From NCBI GenBank assembly GCA_022565135.1, contig JADFKA010000008.1:1-15416 (forward strand): DNA of 15,416 nucleotides, read 5' to 3'. This DNA comes from Pseudomonadota bacterium (GTDB lineage: Bacteria; Pseudomonadota; Gammaproteobacteria; Steroidobacterales; Woeseiaceae). The notes below the pieces were generated by a model. The model was given only the letters and a program-made list of their open reading frames with translations, did not search any database and was not told where the DNA came from. Position numbers and translations under genes: made by a program. Below are positions 1 through 7,758 of this stretch, piece after piece (the first letter of the stretch is position 1; each line of letters begins with the position of its first letter).

Positions 1-224
1 ACACTGACGCTCATGGTGGCGACGATTCCAACCAGATACTGTCGCAGGAACGGGCCGAATCCGTGCAGCAATACATGATCAATGCGATGCGGATTCCCAC
101 CTATCGCCTGATAGCAACCGGCTATGGCGAAACGCGCCCTGTCGCAAGCAACGAAACAGTATCAGGCCGCGCGCGCAACCGGCGCATCGACATCGTCATC
201 CGGCCCAATCTCGAGCAATCGTAG
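1..224 (+). CDS. OmpA-family C-terminal domain protein (5'-partial)
   Basis: The reading frame enters at base 3 and ends at TAG 222-224, giving 73 codons of the C-terminal end of a larger protein. Visible hallmarks of the peptidoglycan-binding OmpA/MotB domain are, in order, a TDAHG turn, then the N-x2-LSQERAESV helix, then GYGETRPVASN, and finally an RARNRRIDIVI strand. The TD...G, R-A-x2-V and NRRI positions match those that bind diaminopimelate and form the fold in this family. The protein would sit in the envelope and hold peptidoglycan non-covalently. What precedes the domain (lipoprotein, beta-barrel or MotB-like anchor) lies outside the window, so the full identity is unknown. It converges on the hydrolase gene at 599-1510. 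Confidence 0.88.
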   Translation, partial: TDAHGGDDSNQILSQERAESVQQYMINAMRIPTYRLIATGYGETRPVASNETVSGRARNRRIDIVIRPNLEQS

Positions 225-598
225 ACCGGGCCCTGCCACAAAGGCACGGCACCGGGTATTTACTCGCGCTAAACCTCGCTCGGCGTCCTGCCATGGTCGG
301 CGCACGGCCGGCGGTCCGGACATTCCTTGCCGGAATGGCTCGCTGCGCTGCGCTTTATTTCCGGCAAAGAACATCCCTCCCACCGACCTTACGATGATCG
401 GCCGGTGGCCACGATACGGTGGCTCGTCGAGCGTCGTCGAAGCCGAGCGGAGCAGGGACAGCGAGAGCGAGGATGCGCGGATTGGAGCGAGACAGGGACG
501 TCGAAGCGACATTAAGCTCGAGGAGCTACCGTGTCGTGGCCGACGTGCAGACAGCGGGGAAAATACCCGGTGGACGCGAACGGGCTACCACAGCCAGG
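225..598. other. Convergent intergenic spacer, no gene seen
   Basis: This 374-base gap lies between the ends of two convergent genes. I find no reading frame with protein-like composition; open frames here are by-products of high GC and of the hairpin at 306-388. No rho-independent terminator with a T-run is visible. A loosely repetitive tract at about 425-510 contains two CAGGGAC blocks and two GTCGAAGC blocks in direct orientation, which may be another degenerate intergenic repeat. Confidence 0.6.
306..388 (-). repeat. Palindromic intergenic repeat, copy 1 (large hairpin)
   Basis: The inner stem pairs 318-335 with 359-376: 18 positions, of which 15 are Watson-Crick. After a 3x3 internal loop (315-317/377-379), an outer stem pairs 306-314 with 380-388: 9 positions, of which 7 are Watson-Crick. 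All five irregular pairs are C/A or A/C on the plus strand, which become G-U or U-G in a minus-strand RNA, so the structure appears maintained as minus-strand RNA. The 23-base loop (336-358) carries a core GGCTCGCTGCGCTGCGCTTT that recurs in the hairpin at 2678-2764. It lies about 210 bases downstream of the hydrolase gene. No T-run follows, so it is not a standard terminator. Confidence 0.75.
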
Positions 599-1510
599 TT
601 ACGGCCTGTCAGTGACTGACTGCCACCATTCGGTGACGATTTTTGCGGTCTCTGCGTGGACGAGATAACCGTATTCCGCGTGCACGTTGAGCTCCCCCAC
701 AAGTCTGAAGTAATTGTGCAGCTCCCGATCGTCGATGCCTTCAACCAGGCCGAGATCGATCATCGCCGCAAAATCATCACTCAGTACCGGGTCAATCGCG
801 GTCAGATCGCCGACGGCCGTCAGATTGATCCAACGGCGAATATTGTCTGGATATCGGCGCGAGCCAGATTCACGATGTCCCTGCAGGCGTCGTTGAATGT
901 AGCGTTGCCCGAGCGGGCTCCCCATCGTGAGCAGCAGATCGATGTGCAGCTTGTCGCCATCGCTGTGACTCATTTGCCAGAGGGCGTCATAGGCGATCAC
1001 TGAGCCCATGCTGTGCGCGAGCAGGAGCACGGGTCGTTGTGCCTCGGCAGCCGCACGCAACAGTATTTTTAGCATTTGGCGCACGTGCTCCGCGATGCCA
1101 TTACGGTTGCGCGCGTAGCGACGCAGGTCGCGCAGATGCAATTCCAACCGTTCGTTGGCGATATGCGGGATCAGAAGTGGCAGCAGGTCACCCAGCAGAA
1201 AGATCCGACGCGCCAGCCGACGCCGCCACGAGGATGCCTCGTCAATGTCTCGTTGCGTTGGCTGCTGTTGTGCGATAACCGCGTCCACGGCGTTCGCGTC
1301 GATTGCGAAATTGCGGTGTACGCCGTAGAAATTATACGTCCATGAAACGATGTCAAAGCGATGATCCTTTGCCCCGATCGCCCGAGCAACATCGCCATCA
1401 ATCCGCCGCACACCTGCCAACAAGCAGCGCAGCAATGCATCCCTGTGCGTGGCCGCCTTGGGTTTTGGCAGCAAGCCGGGTATATAAAGAATCAGCGGAT
1501 CGTCACTCAT
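599..1510 (-). CDS. Alpha/beta-hydrolase fold protein (esterase/lipase-like)
   Basis: This 303-residue protein has no obvious signal peptide and is probably cytoplasmic. It opens with the ILYIPGLLP strand-loop that often forms the oxyanion hole. It carries a nucleophile elbow, LLAHSMGS (residues 163-170), with Ser167 as likely nucleophile; the first Gly of the usual GxSxG is replaced by Ala. Candidate acid and base are Asp235 (VGDLTAID) and His277 in VHAEYGYLVHAE, with His285 as alternative. This arrangement resembles serine hydrolases of the PGAP1/DUF676-like type; the substrate cannot be deduced. Its ATG overlaps the TGA of the upstream phosphatase in an ATGA, implying translational coupling. 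It is the last gene of the pair and faces the OmpA-domain gene. Confidence 0.78.
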   Translation of the reverse strand: MSDDPLILYIPGLLPKPKAATHRDALLRCLLAGVRRIDGDVARAIGAKDHRFDIVSWTYNFYGVHRNFAIDANAVDAVIAQQQPTQRDIDEASSWRRRLARRIFLLGDLLPLLIPHIANERLELHLRDLRRYARNRNGIAEHVRQMLKILLRAAAEAQRPVLLLAHSMGSVIAYDALWQMSHSDGDKLHIDLLLTMGSPLGQRYIQRRLQGHRESGSRRYPDNIRRWINLTAVGDLTAIDPVLSDDFAAMIDLGLVEGIDDRELHNYFRLVGELNVHAEYGYLVHAETAKIVTEWWQSVTDRP

Positions 1511-2202
1511 TTCTTCACCGCTTCGAGCATCTCGCTGAGTTCACCAATATCGGCAACGACACCGTCCGGTCGTGGCAACTCACTGGGCCAGTTGCGGCCA
1601 TTACGATTTACCCAAACTGTCTTCAGACCCGCATCTCGCGCCCCATTGACATCGATTTCCGGGTGATCGCCAACATGCAAAGTCTGATGCGCCGCAGCGC
1701 CACCGGCACGAACGGCCGCGTCGAATATCTGCCTTGCAGGTTTCGCCGCGCCTGCCGTCCTGGCGGACACAAAGTCGTGAAACAGATCGTGAATTCCTAT
1801 TACGCGCAAATTGGCATTGCCGTTTGTTACGGCAATGAGCACATATTCGCGACGCAAGGCTTCCAATGCCGGTCGAACCTCGGGAAAGATCTCGACATCG
1901 TTACGTACTTCGTCAAACACAGCCATCGCGTCGTCAACCAGCCCTGCGTCGTAACCTGCCGCAACACCTAGCCGACCGAGCACAGTGCGCCGCAAATAAG
2001 TGTAGTCGTGGCTTTGATCTGGATGGTCGAGAACAACGCCTTGACGAACCTCCAGCATCGCCTCCGGGGAAAACATTGCAGTGATTCTCGGGTAGTGCTC
2101 ACCAAGCCACGTAAAAAGACGCCGTTCGGCGCGATGAATGACTGGATGGATCTCCCAAAGCGTGTCATCGAGGTCAATCGTAATCGCACAAATGTCCTTC
2201 AC
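1507..2202 (-). CDS. yigB: HAD-superfamily hydrolase, YigB-like (FMN/sugar-phosphate phosphatase)
   Basis: The product is a 231-residue class IA haloacid dehalogenase-type phosphatase. Motif I is TIDLDDTLW with Asp10 (nucleophile) and Asp12 (acid/base). Motif II is AVTNGNAN (Thr126), motif III the Lys154 region (AAKPAR), and motif IV HVGDHPEIDV (Asp179, Asp184). A helical cap lies between motifs I and II. Sequence around motifs I, II and IV closely follows E. coli YigB, which dephosphorylates FMN and the riboflavin precursor 5-amino-6-(5-phosphoribitylamino)uracil; that role is inferred here from family resemblance. The start is GTG at 2202-2200, preceded by a GGTGAG ribosome-binding site six bases upstream. 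It is divergent from gloA and coupled to the hydrolase gene. Confidence 0.85.
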   Translation of the reverse strand: MKDICAITIDLDDTLWEIHPVIHRAERRLFTWLGEHYPRITAMFSPEAMLEVRQGVVLDHPDQSHDYTYLRRTVLGRLGVAAGYDAGLVDDAMAVFDEVRNDVEIFPEVRPALEALRREYVLIAVTNGNANLRVIGIHDLFHDFVSARTAGAAKPARQIFDAAVRAGGAAAHQTLHVGDHPEIDVNGARDAGLKTVWVNRNGRNWPSELPRPDGVVADIGELSEMLEAVKK

Positions 2203-2255
2203 TTGTTGCTCACCGCCGACTTATAGATAACTATTGTATAAATGAGTAACTCCCA
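2203..2255. promoter_or_regulatory. Divergent promoter region, phosphatase / glyoxalase
   Basis: The 53-base gap between two divergent starts contains an AT-rich stretch at 2221-2242 bounded by TTATA and TATAA, an imperfect dyad able to supply -10-like hexamers on both strands. No convincing -35 box is visible on either strand, so exact promoter positions are uncertain. The glyoxalase start at 2256 lacks a strong ribosome-binding site. Confidence 0.35.
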
Positions 2256-2675
2256 ATGAAATACCTGCATACGATGATTCGCGTGACTGACGTGAATTCG
2301 TCCCTTGATTTCTACTGCAACAAGCTCGGTCTCGTTGAATTGCGACGGATCGATAACGAAGAAGGGAAATTTACACTCATATTCCTGGCCGTGCCCGGAG
2401 ACGAAGATGCACAAATTGAACTTACCTGGAACTGGGATCCTGAAGACCTTGGCGAGGGCCGCAATTTCGGTCATCTTGCCTACGCCGTCGACGACATTTA
2501 CGGCTTGTGCCAAAAGCTGCTGGACGCAGGCGTGACGATCAACCGGCCGCCTCGCGACGGTCGAATGGCCTTCATACGATCTCCGGATAATATTTCGATC
2601 GAGTTACTGCAGAAAGGTGACGCACTGCCCGTGCAGGAACCGTGGGCGTCGATGCCCAGCACCGGACATTGGTAG
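2256..2675 (+). CDS. gloA: Glyoxalase I (lactoylglutathione lyase)
   Basis: This 139-residue cytoplasmic enzyme belongs to the vicinal-oxygen-chelate fold. It isomerises the hemithioacetal of methylglyoxal and glutathione to S-lactoylglutathione, the first step of methylglyoxal detoxification. All four metal ligands known from E. coli GloA are in register: His5 (KYLHTM), Glu55 (QIELTWNW), His73 (FGHLAY) and Glu116 (SIELLQ). The two beta-alpha-beta-beta-beta modules cover about residues 1-58 and 70-120. The loop before the last ligand (RPPRDGRMAF) is shorter than in E. coli, fitting a compact variant, and the protein carries about 20 extra residues after Glu116. ATG 2256 is chosen because it places His5 at the canonical position. 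Its stop lies two bases before the hairpin at 2678. Confidence 0.92.
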   Translation: MKYLHTMIRVTDVNSSLDFYCNKLGLVELRRIDNEEGKFTLIFLAVPGDEDAQIELTWNWDPEDLGEGRNFGHLAYAVDDIYGLCQKLLDAGVTINRPPRDGRMAFIRSPDNISIELLQKGDALPVQEPWASMPSTGHW

Positions 2676-2677
2676 CT

Positions 2678-2764
2678 TATGGCTGAGGGCGGACGCTTAC
2701 TTGGCGTCATGGCTCGCTACGCTGCGCTTTACTTCCGCCAAATAAGCATCCGCCCTCAGCCATA
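2678..2764 (-). repeat. Palindromic intergenic repeat, copy 2 (large hairpin)
   Basis: Bases 2678-2706 pair with 2736-2764: 29 positions with only two irregular pairs (2694/2748 and 2700/2742). Both are C/A on the plus strand and therefore G-U in a minus-strand RNA. The 29-base loop (2707-2735) shares with copy 1 a nearly identical core of about 29 bases beginning ATGGCTCGCT and ending TTCCG, although the stems have unrelated sequences. The element fills the 98-base gap between the gloA stop and the BatD stop, ending 9 bases from the latter. With no T-run on either side, protection of the operon 3' end or a REP/MITE-like origin is more likely than intrinsic termination. Confidence 0.82.
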
Positions 2765-2773
2765 TCGTTTTAG

Positions 2774-4453
2774 CTACGTGGGCATCAGCGGCGGCAATCT
2801 TTCTTCGCTTTTGTCGTCGCTGTCGGACAGGACGGCGAATGATCGTAATGCCTTGGCCAGCGCCGCACCATTCCAGTCACCGCCCTGCGGGCCGTAACTG
2901 AGAGCCGACAATTCCTGGAGTTCTTCAACGAGCGGCGACGACACTCGCGATGCGAGTACGCCAATACTGCGTGGCGCATCGTCAGGCCATTGCAATGTGC
3001 CCCACTCGAGTACGGCCTTGCGGACTGCGGCCGCATCACCCGCCAACGCCGCTCTGCGAGCTGACTTTAGCTTCCTGGCCTGTTGTTTGTGTAGCGGAAT
3101 CGGTTCGGGCTCGCGTGGCTTGCGCCTGGGTGTGGATCCTGAAGACCGCCACCAGACAATTAACGTCAATAACCACAGGCCCGCCAATAACGCACTGACT
3201 CGACGCCAATAGCCGCTCGGAACCAGAACGATCTCTGACTCAGCACCGCTTTCGGTTACCCCGGATGCTGTAGTGACAGCTTCCGGCATCGGTGGCTCAG
3301 CAGATGCCAGAATCGTAATGCTGCGCTCTGGCAAACGCGCTACCTCCCATTCGCCGCTGTGCACGTTCCACCACGGCAATTCCAATGCCGGTAGCACGAC
3401 ATTGCCGGCAGCGACACCGATCAGAGCATATTGATCCCTGCGAATGCCACGTATGCCGCCCGACTCGACGCGACGACTCAACTCCGGTTTATCAGGATAG
3501 ATATTCAAGCCATTTACCGATGGCGGCTTGAGTTCGGGGATCTGCGTCTCGAGCTGTCCAAGCGCGCTGACCGTGATATGTCGGGTTAGCGGTTCGCCCG
3601 CCACGATCTCCTCTTCGTCTCGCGACCAGTCTTCGGTCAACTGCAGATCCTTGGCCGGCAACCAGGCCGCATCAGGATAGTCAACCGGGGGCGGCGGAAT
3701 CGGCCGTACCGTGATCGACCGCGACTCGGATTCGTACACCTTGCGACCCGTGATGCGTCCATTGCGCAGTACGCGCGCCTCAAATCGCGCGGGTGATAAT
3801 TGAATCTCGCCGCTCTCTTGCGGGTACAAGGCAAACACTCTCTCAACAACGCTGTATGGCGTGCCATCGACAATCGCCTCGTAGTTACGATCATCGCCGG
3901 CGAGTTCGACCAACACCTCTACGCCGCTCACCGTCGGATCCCGCAGTGAGGGCTGGCGTGTAGCAACCGAGCGAAAAACCTTGATCGTCAACAACACCTG
4001 GGCCTGCACATAGGTCTCGTTGAAATCTACTTCGCTGGTGACGAATATCTCCGCCTCACCCGGTGGCAAGTAGCTCGGTTCGCTGACCACAACCATCACT
4101 ACATTACTGCGTTCGTCGCCGACGCTGATTGCCGGAATGATCAATTGCCCTGTGCGTTTTGGTCGCAGCGAATACGTCCATGTTTTACTGCGCCGAATCT
4201 TCCCATTGGCAATCGTCGTGTTGCTGAGTTGGCTTTCCTGCCCTATGTAGAAATCCTTTTCCAGCACAGACGTATCTGGCTGCATATCGATATTCGTGTC
4301 TGTCGTCAGCTCCAGCGTGAACGACTCGTTGAGCTCGACGTCGACACGATCGACGCTGGCAGTGACGGCCGCCTGCGCCGCATCGATCGGCAACAATGCA
4401 AGTACAACCATCAACACAGCCTTGCACATTGATTGGCTTTCTGCGGCTACCAC
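2774..4453 (-). CDS. batD: BatD-like periplasmic protein with C-terminal membrane anchor
   Basis: This 559-residue protein is the last gene of the MoxR/Bat operon. A signal peptide spans about residues 9-28 (hydrophobic MVVLALLPIDAAQA). A large beta-rich extracytoplasmic region follows (about 30-385), with the early segment WTYSLRPKRTGQLIIPAISV typical of BatD N-terminal repeats. A transmembrane helix at about 416-436 and a cytoplasmic helical tail end the protein. BatD proteins are thought to present a periplasmic domain to the BatA/B VWA partners; the biochemical role is unproven. The chosen GTG (4453) overlaps the BatB/C stop by 7 bases and has a GAGGTG site five bases upstream. The internal ATG at 4429 would give a tidier signal peptide and cannot be excluded. 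Confidence 0.85.
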   Translation of the reverse strand: MVAAESQSMCKAVLMVVLALLPIDAAQAAVTASVDRVDVELNESFTLELTTDTNIDMQPDTSVLEKDFYIGQESQLSNTTIANGKIRRSKTWTYSLRPKRTGQLIIPAISVGDERSNVVMVVVSEPSYLPPGEAEIFVTSEVDFNETYVQAQVLLTIKVFRSVATRQPSLRDPTVSGVEVLVELAGDDRNYEAIVDGTPYSVVERVFALYPQESGEIQLSPARFEARVLRNGRITGRKVYESESRSITVRPIPPPPVDYPDAAWLPAKDLQLTEDWSRDEEEIVAGEPLTRHITVSALGQLETQIPELKPPSVNGLNIYPDKPELSRRVESGGIRGIRRDQYALIGVAAGNVVLPALELPWWNVHSGEWEVARLPERSITILASAEPPMPEAVTTASGVTESGAESEIVLVPSGYWRRVSALLAGLWLLTLIVWWRSSGSTPRRKPREPEPIPLHKQQARKLKSARRAALAGDAAAVRKAVLEWGTLQWPDDAPRSIGVLASRVSSPLVEELQELSALSYGPQGGDWNGAALAKALRSFAVLSDSDDKSEERLPPLMPT

Positions 4454-6237
4454 GGCTGCACCTCATCGTCAGGCCAGGTATCGTTGCCGTCCTGATCCTT
4501 GCCTGTTTTCTGGTATTGGTAGCGGAATTTGTTGCGCAGCAAGGCGCCCGGATCGTTCGGAATGCGGCGCAACCATTGTTCCAGCGCCTGCTGTTGCTCC
4601 TGTTCGCGCCGCAAAGCCTCGAGCTCGGCCTCTGTCAGTCGTTGCTCAGCTGGATCGGTGGCGTTCTGTTCTGCTGCTGCGGCCGCGCGACGTAATTCTT
4701 CCTGCAATGCCTCGAAATCCTCCTGGCTCATCTCGCCATCGCGTGGTGACGCATCACCATCCTCTGGCTCACCATTGGCTTGGGAGTCCGTACTGTCTTG
4801 TTCCGAGTCGCTTTCACCATCCGACGTCTCGCCCTCACCCTGCTCACCTGATGATTCCTGCTGATCACCTTCGTTTTGCTGCTGTTGTTCGAGCAATTGC
4901 TGCAAAAGGTCGCGATTGTATGCGGCATCCGCATCTTCGGGACTCGATTCGAGCACTTGCTCATAGGCATCGATCGCTGTTGCGAATTGACCCTGGCGGG
5001 CGAGCGCATTACCGAGATTGTACAGGCTACGCATATCATCACGTGCTGCAAATTCGGCAGCGCTCTGCGCGTATTCCTGTGCCCGATATTGCGCGACCGC
5101 GCGCCAATCCGGGTTTTCGAACAGTTCTGCGGCATCGGTCGCTGCACCGTCTGCGAGTCTGCGCTGACCCTGCTGGTCTTTCGTCGACCAGATGTCATCC
5201 CAGACTGACGCTTGCGCAGGCCCCGATACCGGCAACACCGCGAACGCCACCATCAGCACCCAGCCGCGTCGAAATGACATTGCTGCGACTGGCAAAAGCA
5301 ACAACAACAACCAGGGCCCTTCTTCTCGCCACTGGTCTGTTGCGAGCGACTCGTTCGATGCTCTGCGATGCCCGACTTTGCCCGATAAAAGAATGTCGAG
5401 ATCGCGATCATCTGTGGTCAGGACCGAGAATTGACCACCACCGGCCGCAGCCAGCGCACGTAGCGAACGCTCCTCGAGTTTGGGTACCGCAATTTGTCCG
5501 CTCCGCCCAGTAACAAAGCCACCACCCATTTTCGGAATAGGTGCTCCAACGGTCGTGCCGACAGCGAGCACGGACAATGTGTAACCGGAACTCCGCAGCT
5601 CGCGCGCGACCTTTTCCGCCGCGGGCGATGAACCCCCGTCCGTAATCAATAACACCTCTCCGAACGCTGCGCCGGCTTGCTCGAGCAGCCGCCTGCCCTT
5701 GTTAATTGCGGCGACCGGGTAGCTGCCACGACTCGGCATGATGTCGGTACTCAGGCTGTTGACGAGTGCCGCGATCGTTGCCGTATCGGTCGTCAGTGGC
5801 GTTACCGTGAACGCATTCGCCGAATAAACGACAAGTGCCGTCTGGCCGCTGGCCCGACGTTCGAGCATGTCGAGAATCTTTAGCCGCGCGCGCGATAACC
5901 GGCTTGGCGACACGTCCTGTGCGTCCATCGAGCGCGATAAATCGAGAGCGACGACCAGCGCCTGATCGGAGCGATACACGGGCTGATCGATGCGTTGCCA
6001 TGCAGGACCCGCGAGCGACAACACGACAATGACAGCGCTCAGGCCCAGCAACCACCAGCGATAATCGGCACGTCGGATAGCGGATCGCGACAATACGTAC
6101 GGTACAAGCGACGGCGCAACGACATTTTGCCAATTTCCGGTCCCGAGTTGACGATGTGCAAGCAGTAACGTCGCCCCAATGACGATCGGTACTACCCATA
6201 GCCATTCGGGTCGGAGAAAATGAAAGTCAGACAACAT
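4447..6237 (-). CDS. batB: BatB/BatC-type fusion: membrane VWA protein with TPR domain and acidic tail
   Basis: This 596-residue membrane protein begins with two transmembrane helices (about 11-27 and 61-77). A von Willebrand A domain follows, with an intact MIDAS start DLSRS (Asp99, Ser101, Ser103) and ITDGG (Asp200). Two closely spaced hydrophobic helices (about 307-320 and 326-343) come next. TPR-like helices occupy about 375-440 (SLYNLGNALARQGQFATAIDAYEQVLE). Then comes a Gln/Glu/Asp/Ser-rich low-complexity stretch (about 446-500) and a conserved-looking end, EQWLRRIPNDPGALLRNKF. In Bacteroidetes the VWA and TPR parts are separate BatB and BatC proteins; here, as often in proteobacteria, they are one chain. 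The topology places both VWA and TPR domains outside the cytoplasm or in membrane-adjacent loops, which I cannot settle. It overlaps BatA by 11 bases. Confidence 0.9.
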   Translation of the reverse strand: MLSDFHFLRPEWLWVVPIVIGATLLLAHRQLGTGNWQNVVAPSLVPYVLSRSAIRRADYRWWLLGLSAVIVVLSLAGPAWQRIDQPVYRSDQALVVALDLSRSMDAQDVSPSRLSRARLKILDMLERRASGQTALVVYSANAFTVTPLTTDTATIAALVNSLSTDIMPSRGSYPVAAINKGRRLLEQAGAAFGEVLLITDGGSSPAAEKVARELRSSGYTLSVLAVGTTVGAPIPKMGGGFVTGRSGQIAVPKLEERSLRALAAAGGGQFSVLTTDDRDLDILLSGKVGHRRASNESLATDQWREEGPWLLLLLLPVAAMSFRRGWVLMVAFAVLPVSGPAQASVWDDIWSTKDQQGQRRLADGAATDAAELFENPDWRAVAQYRAQEYAQSAAEFAARDDMRSLYNLGNALARQGQFATAIDAYEQVLESSPEDADAAYNRDLLQQLLEQQQQNEGDQQESSGEQGEGETSDGESDSEQDSTDSQANGEPEDGDASPRDGEMSQEDFEALQEELRRAAAAAEQNATDPAEQRLTEAELEALRREQEQQQALEQWLRRIPNDPGALLRNKFRYQYQKTGKDQDGNDTWPDDEVQPW

Positions 6238-7261
6238 CGGTTTGTACGCGGCTATGCCGCCCGGCTACGAGGTTTTGCCAGAGACTGACAATTATGAGGA
6301 ACGCTGCCAGCGCGAACGCGCCCGCCAATGGCAGGTAATAGAGTGATTTCACGGGCCGGAAGCCGGCTTCGGGCCTTGCAACGGGCTCGAGTTCGTCGAC
6401 GAGACGGTAAATGTCCTGTAATGCGGCCGTATCTACGGCACGAAAGTAACGACCCCCCGTTAGTTCAGCGATCCCGGTCAGCGTCTTCTCGTCAAGGTCG
6501 GCCGACGGATTGATATTGCGGCGACCGCCAATGAGCGACGATACTTCGAGCTGCTCGGCACCAATGCCGATTGTGTAGATTCGCAGACCGACCTGCGCCG
6601 CGAGCTGAGCTGCTTTAAGCGGTGGCACTTCGCCCGCTGTATTCGCACCATCGGTCAGCAACACGAGTACCTGTTCACCCGCGTCTATCTCCTGATCGTG
6701 AATGCGTTTGACCGCGAGCGTAATCGCGTCACCGATGGCGGTTTTCTCACCGGCAAGGCCGATGAACGACTCGAGCAACAGAATCTTTACCGTTTCCCTG
6801 TCGAGCGTCAGCGGCACCTGCAAGTAAGCGCGTTCACCAAACAGAATCAGGCCGATGCGATCACCCTCGCGACGACTGATGAAATCGCTGGCAACAGCTT
6901 TGGTTGCGGTCAACCGGTCGACGCGGCGACCGCCAAGTACAAAGTCCTTTTGATCCATGCTGCCCGATAAATCGACGGCGAGCATGAGGTTGCGCCCGGA
7001 CACCGGCACATCAAGTTCGTCACCGATGCGTTCGGGCCTGGCGGCGGCGATGACGAGCAAAATCCAGGCGATGACAGCCAGCCATAACCTCCAGTTCAGC
7101 AGTTGCTCGGCCTGCGAGCGATCGATCAACATAGCGAAGCCGCTGAGGCTCGGCACGTGCAGGCCCGCGTCGCGCAGGTCTGGTGATTCGGGCAACAGTT
7201 TGTTGGCGATCAATGGCAGCGGCAATGCCAGCAGGACCCAGGGCCAGGCGAGCGACCACAT
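6227..7261 (-). CDS. batA: BatA-type membrane-anchored VWA protein
   Basis: This 344-residue protein has an N-terminal hydrophobic helix (about 5-22), a second helix (59-75), a von Willebrand A domain (about 90-290) and a C-terminal transmembrane helix (about 307-328). The MIDAS metal site is complete: DLSGS (Asp97, Ser99, Ser101), Thr174 in GEKTAIGD, and Asp204 in LLTDGAN. These match the family known from Bacteroides aerotolerance (Bat) operons, where BatA is the canonical MIDAS-bearing partner. ATG 7261 shares one base with the TGA of the DUF4381 gene (TGATG), so translation is probably coupled. It differs from BatB/C mainly in lacking the TPR and acidic tail. Confidence 0.92.
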   Translation of the reverse strand: MWSLAWPWVLLALPLPLIANKLLPESPDLRDAGLHVPSLSGFAMLIDRSQAEQLLNWRLWLAVIAWILLVIAAARPERIGDELDVPVSGRNLMLAVDLSGSMDQKDFVLGGRRVDRLTATKAVASDFISRREGDRIGLILFGERAYLQVPLTLDRETVKILLLESFIGLAGEKTAIGDAITLAVKRIHDQEIDAGEQVLVLLTDGANTAGEVPPLKAAQLAAQVGLRIYTIGIGAEQLEVSSLIGGRRNINPSADLDEKTLTGIAELTGGRYFRAVDTAALQDIYRLVDELEPVARPEAGFRPVKSLYYLPLAGAFALAAFLIIVSLWQNLVAGRHSRVQTDVV

Positions 7262-7758
7262 CAGTGCTTGCTCCTGAGAGGTGTCGCAACTCGTTGGCGA
7301 ACCGCAGTGACCAGTCTGTAAACGTCCAGGCTCGTTGCGGCTGAATCTGCGTCGCGATACGGCAACTCAAGCAGCACTCGCCCGGGTCCGTTGACGAATT
7401 GCGGAACTTCCAGACCGCGATCGAGCCAGGCAAGCCACTCGTCGCCCGTCAGGCCTGCAATCTCTTGACGCGGCGCATATGCAAGCATCGCGCGACGTAG
7501 CAGCCTAGACATTTGTGCGCCGAATGCCACCACATCGTGATGTCGCTCGTACTCGGCCACCAGGCTATTAAGCTGCCTGAGCGCATGACGCCTGGCGGCG
7601 CTGCGGGCACGCTTTCGCAGCAGACGCCGCAGTAGCAAGACCAGGCCAACGACGGCGAAGCCTATGACAATCCACCATCCCGGCGCCAGCGGCCACCAGC
7701 CAACCATTTCCGGCAGGTGCAGGTCTCGTAGAGGAATTTGCTGCGGATCCACCGTCAA
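7261..7758 (-). CDS. DUF4381 membrane protein of MoxR/Bat operon
   Basis: This 165-residue protein has the DUF4381 signature: LRDLHLPE followed by GWWPLAPGWW (residues 20-29), leading into one transmembrane helix (about 28-44) with a strongly basic flank (RRLLRKRARSAARR). The remaining cytoplasmic domain is helical and contains an LTGDEWLAWLD motif. Function is unknown; the family is found almost only beside DUF58 and BatA genes, so it is presumed part of the same membrane complex. The chosen start is TTG 7758, overlapping the DUF58 stop (TTGA) with an AGAAGGA site just upstream. The GTG two codons later (7752) is an equally reasonable start, with about ten bases to that site. Confidence 0.85.
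   Translation of the reverse strand: MTVDPQQIPLRDLHLPEMVGWWPLAPGWWIVIGFAVVGLVLLLRRLLRKRARSAARRHALRQLNSLVAEYERHHDVVAFGAQMSRLLRRAMLAYAPRQEIAGLTGDEWLAWLDRGLEVPQFVNGPGRVLLELPYRDADSAATSLDVYRLVTAVRQRVATPLRSKH

Noticed and set aside
327..515. Short open frame beginning in the hairpin loop of copy 1
   Set aside because: It translates the repeat core itself; the matching frame in copy 2 has a different continuation, so it is a by-product of the repeat.
124..615. 163-codon plus-strand open frame across the OmpA end and the spacer
   Set aside because: Out of frame with the clear OmpA domain, composed of low-likelihood residues, and runs through the hairpin; a GC-driven artefact.
2242..2259. Upstream ATG at 2242 as glyoxalase start or leader
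   Set aside because: It is out of frame and gives only five codons; ATG 2256 places His5 at the conserved metal-ligand position.
2678..2764. Rho-independent terminator
   Set aside because: Stem is long enough but no T-run follows on either strand, and the conserved loop points to a repeat element.
4296..5513. 405-codon plus-strand open frame antisense to BatD and BatB/C
   Set aside because: Rich in Arg, His and Pro with no domain, and lies entirely opposite two well-supported genes; an antisense shadow.
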